Shown here: positions 1-6,634 of the stretch, one piece after another
How the letters are laid out: each line of letters opens with the position of its first letter
Position numbering within the stretch: the first letter of the stretch is position 1
NCBI GenBank assembly: GCA_937858455.1
Contig: CALLYN010000199.1
Span: 1 to 9,812, forward strand
Reading direction: 5' to 3'
Length of the DNA: 9,812 bases
DNA from: an uncultured Kouleothrix sp.
Lineage (GTDB): Bacteria > Chloroflexota > Chloroflexia > Chloroflexales > Roseiflexaceae
Notes under the pieces: model-generated
Told to the model about the DNA's origin: nothing
The model's database searches: none
Seen by the model: the letters and a program-made list of their open reading frames with translations, nothing else
Position numbers and translations under genes: made by a program

Positions 1-110
1 CCGACCGCGAGGTGCTGCTGCGCCGCCCCACCAGCCCGCAGCTGCGCGAGTGGGCGCGCGGCGTGAGCGATACGTACGACAAGGCCTTTCGCGAGCTAAC
101 CGGCATCTGA
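1..110 (+). CDS. 3' end of an unidentified gene (partial)
   Basis: An open frame enters from the left edge (first whole codon at position 3) and ends at TGA 108-110, giving the last 35 residues, which finish in TYDKAFRELTGI. The fragment is charged and probably helical, with no Cys, no membrane segment and no motif I recognise, so no function is assigned. The codons are GC-ending like those of the genes downstream, which supports real coding. It is followed at once by a hairpin (111-169) and then by the Doc-like gene on the same strand. Toxin genes of the Doc family often follow an antitoxin gene, so an antitoxin is possible, but nothing in these 35 residues shows it. Confidence 0.55.
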   Translation, partial: DREVLLRRPTSPQLREWARGVSDTYDKAFRELTGI

Positions 111-169
111 GCGCCGAGTTTTGAGTTCTGCGTTTTGCGTTTGCATTCCGCAACTCAAAACGCGGGCGC
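111..169. repeat. inverted repeat made of degenerate heptamers
   Basis: Directly after the stop codon at 110, two arms can pair. GTTTTGAGTT (118-127) matches AACTCAAAAC (152-161) over 10 bp, and GCGCC (111-115) matches GGCGC (165-169) over 5 more, separated by a small internal loop; the hairpin loop is 24 nt. The left part also reads as four heptamers, GAGTTTT, GAGTTCT, GCGTTTT and GCGTTTG (116-143). The right arm contains the reverse complements of the same units. The position suggests a transcript end for the upstream gene, but there is no T-run after the stem, so an intrinsic terminator is not shown. Confidence 0.6.
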
Positions 170-175
170 AGACCA

Positions 176-181
176 TACAAT
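176..181 (+). promoter_or_regulatory. possible -10 box (TACAAT) for a leaderless start
   Basis: TACAAT matches five of six bases of the sigma-70 -10 consensus and lies only 5 nt before the ATG at 187. No Shine-Dalgarno sequence precedes that ATG. Together these suggest transcription starting at or next to the start codon, giving a leaderless mRNA for the Doc-like gene. No convincing -35 hexamer is visible at the usual spacing, so this is a tentative call. Confidence 0.35.
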
Positions 182-186
182 CATCT

Positions 187-582
187 ATGAACTATCTGAC
201 TCGCGATGATACGCTCGATCTGCATGCCTATGTCGTCACGCGCTACGGCGGGCGCCTGGGTGTCGCCAGCCAGGATCGGCTGGCCAGCGCGCTTGACGCG
301 CCGCGCCAGGTGTTGTTTGGCGCCGAGCTGTACCCTGATCTGCCGAGCAAGGCTGCAGCGCTGGCGTTTCTGCTGCTCAAGAGCCGGCCGTTTGTCGGCG
401 CTAACGAGGCTACTGCGCTCCTGGCGCTGCTGCGCATGCTGGCGATCAATGGCGCGCGCCTGGCCGACGTAAGCGATGGCGATCTGGTCCGTATCATCCG
501 CGCGGTCAACTATTCCGACCTCGACCGCGAGGGCCTGGAAGCCTGGCTGCGCGACCGCCTGGAAGCCTATGCTGGCGGCTAG
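187..582 (+). CDS. Doc/Fic-like protein with degenerate catalytic motif
   Basis: 131 residues, close to the usual length of death-on-curing (Doc) toxins. Doc proteins are small Fic-fold enzymes; phage P1 Doc phosphorylates EF-Tu. The fold signature is present: an LTRDD-type N-terminus, GVASQDRLASALDAPRQ, an ELYPDLPSKAAALAFLL helix, and the active-site loop region at about 67-75. That loop should read H-x-F-x-(D/G)-x-N-(K/G)-R. Here it is RPFVGANEA: Phe69 and Asn73 remain, but His is Arg67 and the Lys/Arg pair is Glu74-Ala75, so catalysis is doubtful. I chose ATG 187 because family homology begins there and TACAAT sits just upstream; an in-frame TTG at 121 would add residues encoded by the hairpin. 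No complete antitoxin gene is visible. It could be a dead remnant, a regulator, or an altered enzyme. The next gene starts 36 nt downstream, so they may be co-transcribed. Confidence 0.8.
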   Translation: MNYLTRDDTLDLHAYVVTRYGGRLGVASQDRLASALDAPRQVLFGAELYPDLPSKAAALAFLLLKSRPFVGANEATALLALLRMLAINGARLADVSDGDLVRIIRAVNYSDLDREGLEAWLRDRLEAYAGG

Positions 583-607
583 GCGCTCGCGCCGGCCTGA
601 AAAGAAT

Positions 608-613
608 AGGTGA
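608..613 (+). promoter_or_regulatory. ribosome binding site that decides the acyltransferase start
   Basis: AGGTGA, extending to AGGTGAT, is complementary to the 16S anti-Shine-Dalgarno and ends 5 nt before ATG 619. An alternative in-frame GTG at 610 lies inside this site and would have no site of its own, so ATG 619 is preferred. Confidence 0.65.
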
Positions 614-618
614 TACCC

Positions 619-1929
619 ATGGACGATCAGGCCAACGATCTTTCCACCAACGCCTCTGCCGCGCCGCGCTGCCAGGCGATCACGCGCAGCGGCCAGCCAT
701 GCCGCAACCGCGCGCTTGGCGGCCAGCGCTTCTGCCGGCAGCACGCCGCGCTGGCCGCCCCCGATGCCGCCGACGAGATCGCGATCGAGGTCGCTGCGCC
801 TGCGGCCGCCGACGAGATCGCGATCGAGCACGCCGACGCAGCGCCGGCTGAGCCGGCCCCCGCCGACGACCCGCTGGCGCAGATCGCCGCCGAGGTGCAG
901 GAGCTCGAAGTCGAGATCCGCAACCATACCGGCGCCGGCAACGAGCAGGCCCGCGACATGGCCGGCCAGGCGCTGCGCCTGATCCGCGAGAACCTCCGCC
1001 GCATGGCCCCCGAGGCGCTGCAGCGCGCGATCACGCTCATCCGCCAGAACGTGAGCAGCGACTACCTCGACCCCGATTTCTGGCGCGGCGTCAGCATGGT
1101 GCTGCGCTACCAGGTCGAAGAGGTGGTGGGCATGATCCAGCGCCGCCGGCGTGGCGAGCATACCACCGACGCCTATGGCATGGACGCCGAGCTAGTCGAG
1201 CTGGTGCGGCCGTTCAGTACGTTTATGTACCGGACCTACTGGCGCACCAGCAGCAGCGGCCTCGAGCACGTGCCGGCCGCAGGCCCGGCGCTGCTGCTGG
1301 CGAACCACGGCGGCGTGCTGCCGTGGGACAGCATGATGATCGCCACGTCGGTGCTCGAAGAGCACTCCAGCCCGCGCGTGGTGCGCAGCCTGTACCCGCC
1401 GGCCTTTCGGGCGCTGCCGGGCGTGGCGACGGCGCTCGAGACATTCGGCCAGGTGGCCGACACGCCCGAGAATGGCGCGGGGCTGCTGGCCGACGGCCAG
1501 CTGGTGTGCATTTTCCCCGAGGGCGTGGGCGGGCTTGGGAAGCTCTTTCGCAACCGCTACCGGCTGCAGCGCTTCCGCCGCAATGGCTCGGTGGGGCTGG
1601 CGATCGCCGCAGGCGCGCCGATTGTGCCGGTGGCGGTGGTCGGCTCGGAAGAGACCTACCCGATGCTGGCCGATGCCCACCCGCTGGCGCAGATGCTGCG
1701 GCTGCCGTTCTTCCCGCTCACGCCGCTGTTCCCGTGGCTGGGGCCACTCGGGCTGCTGCCGCTGCCCTCGCGCTGGTCGCTGGCATTCGGCGAGCCGATC
1801 GACACGAGCGGCTATGGCGCCGACGCGGCCACTGATACGGCGGTGCTGGGCCGGCTGGCCGGCGAGGCGCGCGACCGGCTCCAGGCGCTGCTCGACGCGC
1901 AGCTAGCCAGGCGCGAATCGGTGTTCTAG
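619..1929 (+). CDS. PlsC-like (LPLAT) acyltransferase with N-terminal Cys/His motif
   Basis: 436 residues, longer than a minimal PlsC enzyme. The N-terminus carries a compact Cys/His motif, C18-x9-C28-x10-C39-x2-H42, of the short zinc-knuckle style often seen at protein ends. An Ala/Pro/Glu-rich linker follows (about 45-90) with a duplicated AADEIAIE, then a helical region (about 85-180). The C-terminal half is an acyltransferase domain: ANHGGVLPWDS at 228-238 gives the catalytic H230-x6-D237, FPEG at 299-302 is the acyl-acceptor block, and GAPIVPVAVVG at 332-342 is the next conserved strand. The H-x6-D spacing differs from classic H-x4-D enzymes, but I recall it in a mycobacterial/Chloroflexota subfamily with the same FPEGV-G-GK-F-RYRLQRF block. 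It probably transfers fatty acyl groups to a glycerolipid at the membrane; the substrate is not visible. No signal peptide is seen, though a hydrophobic stretch near 362-383 may touch the membrane. The WS/DGAT gene follows on the same strand. Confidence 0.85.
   Translation: MDDQANDLSTNASAAPRCQAITRSGQPCRNRALGGQRFCRQHAALAAPDAADEIAIEVAAPAAADEIAIEHADAAPAEPAPADDPLAQIAAEVQELEVEIRNHTGAGNEQARDMAGQALRLIRENLRRMAPEALQRAITLIRQNVSSDYLDPDFWRGVSMVLRYQVEEVVGMIQRRRRGEHTTDAYGMDAELVELVRPFSTFMYRTYWRTSSSGLEHVPAAGPALLLANHGGVLPWDSMMIATSVLEEHSSPRVVRSLYPPAFRALPGVATALETFGQVADTPENGAGLLADGQLVCIFPEGVGGLGKLFRNRYRLQRFRRNGSVGLAIAAGAPIVPVAVVGSEETYPMLADAHPLAQMLRLPFFPLTPLFPWLGPLGLLPLPSRWSLAFGEPIDTSGYGADAATDTAVLGRLAGEARDRLQALLDAQLARRESVF
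766..828 (+). repeat. 24-nt direct repeat inside the linker
   Basis: The same 24 bases occur at 766-789 and 805-828, a period of 39 nt (13 codons). Each copy encodes AADEIAIE. The repeat lies in the low-complexity linker between the Cys/His motif and the acyltransferase, and probably arose by slippage or recombination. Confidence 0.8.
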
Positions 1930-1950
1930 CGCCGATGCGCGGGCAGCCGC

Positions 1951-2069
1951 GTAAGCCCCGTAAGATAAGAACCTGCCTGAAAAGGGGCAGTGCGAGGGGC
2001 TACGCCTTTCGCGCACCTCTTTTCTGGCGGGTGGCCGCCACCCGCCAGCTTCAGACAGCTTTAAGAGGT
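1951..2069 (+). promoter_or_regulatory. structured leader of the WS/DGAT gene
   Basis: The 145-nt gap before the WS/DGAT gene holds several possible stems. GT+AGCCCC (1951-1959, one bulged A) pairs with GGGGCTAC (1996-2003) and encloses CTGCC (1973-1977)/GGCAG (1986-1990). Next comes a strong hairpin, CTGGCGGGTGG (2024-2034)/CCACCCGCCAG (2038-2048), with a 3-nt loop. ACCTCTT (2015-2021) is fully complementary to AAGAGGT (2063-2069), which contains the Shine-Dalgarno site of the gene at 2075, so the site could be masked. I cannot match the arrangement to a named riboswitch. It could also be an attenuator, or chance in GC-rich DNA. Confidence 0.45.
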
Positions 2070-2074
2070 ATGCG

Positions 2075-3463
2075 ATGCCATCGAAACCCAGTCGCGGCGA
2101 GCAGCTTTCCCCGGTCGATCACGCCTGGCTGCGCATGGAAGACCCGACCAACCTGATGATGGTCACCGGGATCATGATCTTCGACCAGCCGCTCGACTTC
2201 GAACGCCTGCGCGCGACCTTTGAGCATCGCATGCTGAGCCACCGGCGCTTCCGCCAGCGCGTGGTGACAAGCGCCGATGGCGCGCGCTGGGAGGACGACC
2301 CGAACTTCACCCTGAGCGCGCACCTGCGCCGGATCGCGCTGCCAGCCCCGCACGACCAGGCCGCGCTGCAAGAGCTGGTGAGCGACATGATGAGCACGCC
2401 GGTCGACTTCAGCAAATCGCCGTGGCAGTACCACCTGATCGAAAACTACAACGGCGGCTGCGTGCTGCTGGGCCGGCTGCACCACTGCATCGCCGATGGC
2501 ATTGCGCTGATCCGCGTGCTGCTCTCGATGACCGACGCCACGGCCGACGCGCCCTGGCCTAGCGCCACCCCCGAGGCGCCCGCGCCCGAGCGCGAGCCTG
2601 GCGGCACGATTGCCGCAGTGAACGCAACAGTGCGCTCGGCCGAGCGCGCCGTCGGCGACGGGATCAGCGCGCTGTTCGACCCGGCCAAGCTGGCCGAGGC
2701 CGCCAAGCTGAGCCTCAGCGGGGCCACCGCGCTGAGCCGGCTGGTGCTGATGAGCCCCGACCCGCAGACCGTGTTCAAAGGGCCGCTGGGCGTCGCGAAG
2801 CGCGCGGCATGGTCGCAGCCAATCCCGCTCGATACCGTCAAGGCGATCGGCCGGGCGGTGGGCGGCACGGTGAACGACGTGCTGCTGGCGGCGGTGACGG
2901 GCGCGCTGCGCCGCTACCTTCAGGAGCGCGGCCAGGCCGTCGACGGGCTCGACATTCGCGCGGCGGTGCCGGTGAACCTGCGCGCCGCCGACGAGCCGCC
3001 GACACTCGGCAACCGCTTTGGGCTGGTGTTCCTGGCGCTGCCGGTCGGCGCCGACGACCCGCTCGACCGCCTGTTCGACCTGAAGGAGCGCATGGCTGCG
3101 CTGAAGAACTCGCCCGAGGCGCTGGTGGCGTTTGGCGTGCTGAATGTGATGGGCCTGCTGCCGAGCCAGCTCGAGAATGTGGGCCTGACGATCTTCGGCG
3201 CGAAGGCCACCGCCGTGATGACCAACGTGCCCGGCCCGCGCGAGACGATCTACATGGCCGGCGTGCCGCTGCGCCAGGTGATGTTCTGGGTGCCACAGTC
3301 GGGCCGGCTGGGCCTCGGCGTCAGCATCCTCAGCTATGCCGGCGATGTCACGCTTGGCGTCGCCACCGATACGGGCCTGGTGCCCGACCCCGACCGGATC
3401 GTCGTGGCGTTCCACGACGAGTTCGAGACGCTGCTCAAGCTCGCGCCTTCGGCGCAGGAGTAG
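2075..3463 (+). CDS. WS/DGAT-family wax ester synthase/diacylglycerol acyltransferase
   Basis: 462 residues, the normal length of this bacterial family, which esterifies fatty acyl-CoA to long-chain alcohols or diacylglycerol and supplies storage lipids. The N-terminal LSPVDHAWLRMEDPTNLMMV opening is typical. The condensing motif HHxxxDG is intact at 136-142 (H136, H137, D141, G142). The C-terminal domain shows G-x-x-NDVLLA near 264-272, LGNRFG at 311-316, and NVPGP at 384-388. ATG 2075 is preceded by AGAGGT at 2064-2069, five bases away. There is no signal peptide; these enzymes act at the inner face of the membrane and on lipid droplets. The gene may form a lipid unit with the acyltransferase upstream. 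It converges with hypE, whose stop codon is only 34 nt away. Substrate preference cannot be read from sequence, and some family members have other acyl acceptors. Confidence 0.93.
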   Translation: MPSKPSRGEQLSPVDHAWLRMEDPTNLMMVTGIMIFDQPLDFERLRATFEHRMLSHRRFRQRVVTSADGARWEDDPNFTLSAHLRRIALPAPHDQAALQELVSDMMSTPVDFSKSPWQYHLIENYNGGCVLLGRLHHCIADGIALIRVLLSMTDATADAPWPSATPEAPAPEREPGGTIAAVNATVRSAERAVGDGISALFDPAKLAEAAKLSLSGATALSRLVLMSPDPQTVFKGPLGVAKRAAWSQPIPLDTVKAIGRAVGGTVNDVLLAAVTGALRRYLQERGQAVDGLDIRAAVPVNLRAADEPPTLGNRFGLVFLALPVGADDPLDRLFDLKERMAALKNSPEALVAFGVLNVMGLLPSQLENVGLTIFGAKATAVMTNVPGPRETIYMAGVPLRQVMFWVPQSGRLGLGVSILSYAGDVTLGVATDTGLVPDPDRIVVAFHDEFETLLKLAPSAQE

Positions 3464-3467
3464 CGCA

Positions 3468-3496
3468 GCGCGGCCGCGTGGTTCGCAGCGCCGCGC
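3468..3496. terminator. GC hairpin between convergent genes
   Basis: GCGCGGC (3468-3474) can pair with GCCGCGC (3490-3496) in the 34-nt gap between the converging stop codons of the WS/DGAT gene and hypE. Another small stem, GCGCC-TTC-GGCGC (3443-3455), lies in the last codons of the WS/DGAT gene. Neither has a T-run on either strand, so intrinsic termination is not established; position is the main argument. Confidence 0.3.
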
Positions 3497-3497
3497 G

Positions 3498-4556
3498 CTA
3501 GCAGATCCGCGGCAGCTGCTCGCCGATCATCATATCGACCACGCGCATCCCGCCGATGCCGGTGCGCGCCACCACCACGCCGGGGTGGTCGGCGACGATG
3601 CGGCCAATGATTGCGGCGCGGCGGCCGAGCGGGTGGGCCTGCATGCACGCCAGCAGCCGCTCGGCGTGCTCTGCCGGGGCGATCGCCACGAGCTTGCCCT
3701 CGTTCGCCACATAGATCGGATCCATCCCCAGTAGATCGCAGGCGGCGCGCACTGCGTCGGGCACGGGCAGCTTGCGCTCTTCGATCGCGATGCCCACGCG
3801 CGAGGCCGCTGCGATCTCGTTCAGCGTCGAGGCCAGCCCGCCGCGCGTCGGGTCGCGCAGCACGTGAATTTCGGGCGTCTCGGCCAGCAGCGCGGCCACC
3901 AGCCCATTGAGCGCGGCGGTGTCGGATTCAACCGGCGCGCCGAACTCAAGGCCCTCGCGCACGCTCAGGATCGCCACGCCGTGCACGCCCAGGTCGCCGC
4001 TCACAAGCACCGCGTCGCCGGGGCGCGCCTGGGCCGGGCCGATCCGCAGGCCCGCCGGCACAGTGCCGAAGCCGCTGGTGTTGATGTACACGCCGTCGCC
4101 GTGGCCGCGATCGACCACCTTGGTATCGCCCGTCACCAGTGCCACGCCGGCCGCGCGCGCGGCCGCGCCCATCGACTGGGCGATTGCAGCAAGCTGGTCG
4201 AGCGGCATGCCCTCTTCGATGATGAACCCGGCGCTGAGGAACAGCGGCCGCGCGCCGCTCATGGCGATATCGTTTACCGTGCCGTTCACCGCCAGCTCGC
4301 CAATGTTGCCGCCGGGGAAGAACAGCGGGCGCACCACGAACGAGTCGGTCGAGTAGGCCAGGCGCGCGCCCGCGACCTCGACCACCGCCGAGTCGCCCAG
4401 CTGCGCGCCGATATCGCTCGCGAACGCCGGCAGAAACAGGTGCTCGACCAGCTCGGCCGAGAGCTTGCCGCCGCCGCCGTGGCCCATCACAATATTCGGG
4501 TGGTCGCGCAGCGGCAGCGGGCAGCTCCAGCCGCTGAAGTCCAGATCATTACTCAT
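3498..4556 (-). CDS. hypE: HypE, hydrogenase maturation carbamoyl dehydratase
   Basis: 352 residues from ATG 4556 to TAG 3498, the normal HypE length. HypE takes a carbamoyl group from HypF onto its C-terminal Cys and dehydrates it with ATP to a thiocyanate, the source of the CN ligands of the [NiFe] site. Diagnostic features are GHGGGG (25-30), TDSFVV (70-75), NGTVNDIAMSGARP (91-104), GDTKVVDRGHGDG (143-155), LRDPTRGG (233-240), and the C-terminal PRIC ending in the reactive Cys352. The open frame continues upstream to about 5075 only because the heptamer array has no stop codons; homology starts at MSNDL, and AGGA lies about 8 nt before this ATG. It is separated from hypD by 472 nt of repeat, whereas such genes are usually packed closely, so it may depend on read-through across the array or on its own promoter. 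hypF is not in the window. Confidence 0.97.
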   Translation of the reverse strand: MSNDLDFSGWSCPLPLRDHPNIVMGHGGGGKLSAELVEHLFLPAFASDIGAQLGDSAVVEVAGARLAYSTDSFVVRPLFFPGGNIGELAVNGTVNDIAMSGARPLFLSAGFIIEEGMPLDQLAAIAQSMGAAARAAGVALVTGDTKVVDRGHGDGVYINTSGFGTVPAGLRIGPAQARPGDAVLVSGDLGVHGVAILSVREGLEFGAPVESDTAALNGLVAALLAETPEIHVLRDPTRGGLASTLNEIAAASRVGIAIEERKLPVPDAVRAACDLLGMDPIYVANEGKLVAIAPAEHAERLLACMQAHPLGRRAAIIGRIVADHPGVVVARTGIGGMRVVDMMIGEQLPRIC

Positions 4557-4583
4557 CGGTCGAATCCTACTATCGCCAGCTCC

Positions 4584-4688
4584 AGACGAAGGACGAAGGA
4601 CAGAGGACGAAGGACAGAGGACGAAGGACAGAGGACGAAGGACAGAGGACGAAGGACGAAGGACAGAGGACGAAGGACAGAGGACGAA
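4584..4688. repeat. heptamer tandem array A (GGACGAA/GGACAGA)
   Basis: Fifteen contiguous 7-nt units: one slightly variant unit at 4584-4590 (AGACGAA), then 14 exact units at 4591-4688. GGACGAA and GGACAGA alternate strictly, a 14-nt period, except for two successive GGACGAA units at 4647-4660. There is no indel. The + strand is purine-rich. The array ends at TGTCCAGGG (4689-4697), where the opposite-polarity array begins. The units are related (5 of 7 bases) to the reverse complement of array B. Confidence 0.95.
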
Positions 4689-4697
4689 TGTCCAGGG

Positions 4698-5010
4698 TCT
4701 TTGGTCTTTGGTCTTCGGTCTTCGGTCTTCGGTCTTCGGTCTTCGGTCTTTGGTCTTCGGTCTTTGGTCTTCGGTCTTCGGTCTTCGGTCTTCGGTCTTT
4801 GGTCTTCGGTCTTCGGTCTTTGGTCTTCGGTCTTTGGTCTTCGGTCTTCGGTCTTCGGTCTTCGGTCTTTGGTCTTCGGTCTTTGGTCTTCGGTCTTCGG
4901 TCTTTGGTCTTTGGTCTTCGGTCTTCGGTCTTTGGTCTTCGGTCTTCGGTCTTTGGTCTTCGGTCTTTGGTCTTTGGTCTTCGGTCTTCGGTCTTCGGTC
5001 TTCGGTCTTC
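4698..5010. repeat. heptamer tandem array B (TCTTCGG/TCTTTGG)
   Basis: Forty-four consecutive 7-nt units from 4698 to 5005 without any indel, followed by a partial unit to about 5010. Each unit is either TCTTCGG (29 copies) or TCTTTGG (15 copies); the only variable base is the fifth, C or T. Units 8-16 and 18-26 have the same C/T order, indicating a 70-nt higher-order duplication. Since 7 is not divisible by 3 and no unit holds a stop codon, all six frames stay open. It begins just after array A and ends 19 nt before the hypD stop codon. It resembles the short tandemly repeated heptamers known from heterocystous cyanobacteria in design, not demonstrably in sequence. Confidence 0.97.
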
Positions 5011-5028
5011 CTCGGCCACGAAACGGCC

Positions 5029-6143
<1,115 letters not shown>

Positions 6144-6147
<4 letters not shown>

Positions 6148-6407
6148 GGTAGCGTCTCCGCGCTGGCGTTCAGCTCTTCGTCGAGCAGGCCGAGGTTGTG
6201 GAACAGCTCAAGCGTCTCAAGCGCCGACTGCTCGTCGAGCCGGGTGATCGCGAAGCCGACGTGCACGATGGTATAGTCGCCCACGGCGATGTCGGGCAGG
6301 TACGCCAGGCAGACTTCCTTCTCAATGCCGTTGAAGTCGACTTTGCCCATGCGGGCGCCGTTCATGTCGTAGATCTCCATGATCCGGCCGGGGATGCCAA
6401 GGCACAT
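6144..6407 (-). CDS. hypC: HypC, hydrogenase maturation chaperone
   Basis: 87 residues starting MCLGIPGRI, the exact HypC N-terminus; Cys2, exposed after Met removal, carries the Fe group and contacts the hydrogenase large-subunit precursor. The [12 protein letters not shown] segment (43-54) is the second conserved block. ATG 6407 is chosen over an upstream in-frame start at 6440 because family homology begins here and a strong AGGAGG site (6413-6418) lies 5 nt away. HypC binds HypD in the scaffold complex; a paralogue such as HupF/HybG would look similar, but the hypD overlap favours HypC. The gene is preceded by a 227-nt non-coding leader with hairpins, which may separate hypCD from the NHL gene in expression. 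Confidence 0.97.
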
Positions 6408-6634
6408 TGCTTCCTCCTTAACTTTGTGGCCCCTCAGCACCTGCCCCTGCTTCCCGCCTGCCGGCGGGGTTGCGGTGTTGGCGTGGCCCAGCCGATCCGC
6501 GACGGCGCCACCACGCCAAGATGATTTCCCTCCTGCGCACGGGCAGGAGAAAGGGCAAGGCTGCCTATATTGAACCCAGCGGAGCGCCCTACAATCATAC
6601 CATGCGCGGCGCGCGCCGCAGTCAAGCGCGCGGC
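6408..6634 (-). promoter_or_regulatory. structured leader and possible promoter upstream of hypC
   Basis: This 227-nt gap between the NHL stop codon and hypC holds no gene I can support. It contains four possible structures: CCCGCC (6453-6458)/GGCGGG (6463-6468), loop 4; TTGGCGTGG (6478-6486)/CCACGCCAA (6511-6519), loop 24; CTCCTGC (6530-6536)/GCAGGAG (6543-6549), loop 6; and a perfect 14-bp palindrome at 6606-6619. On the minus strand TTGACT (6620-6625) precedes TATGAT (6594-6599), promoter-like hexamers but 20 nt apart, longer than usual, with the palindrome between them. A + strand TACAAT (6590-6595) overlaps the same spot. A promoter serving hypCDE is plausible but not proven. Confidence 0.4.

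Noticed and set aside
121..186. TTG start at 121 for the Doc-like gene
   Set aside because: The added residues come from the heptamer hairpin and do not fit the Doc N-terminus; ATG 187 does.
610..618. GTG start at 610 for the acyltransferase
   Set aside because: It lies within the AGGTGAT ribosome site that serves ATG 619.
181..1161. Long minus-strand open frame opposite the Doc-like and acyltransferase genes
   Set aside because: It runs antisense to two genes with clear family motifs; GC-rich codon bias leaves long open antisense frames. The translation is His/Arg-rich with no recognisable domain.
2051..3415. 454-aa minus-strand open frame opposite the WS/DGAT gene
   Set aside because: It is a shadow of the well-supported WS/DGAT frame, low in recognisable motifs and rich in Arg, His and Gln.
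4584..5010. CRISPR array
   Set aside because: Units are 7 nt and contiguous with no spacers, and no cas genes are near.
4584..5010. Mobile element as the origin of the hypD-hypE gap
   Set aside because: No transposase fragment, terminal inverted repeat or target duplication is visible; the gap is simple heptamer repeat.
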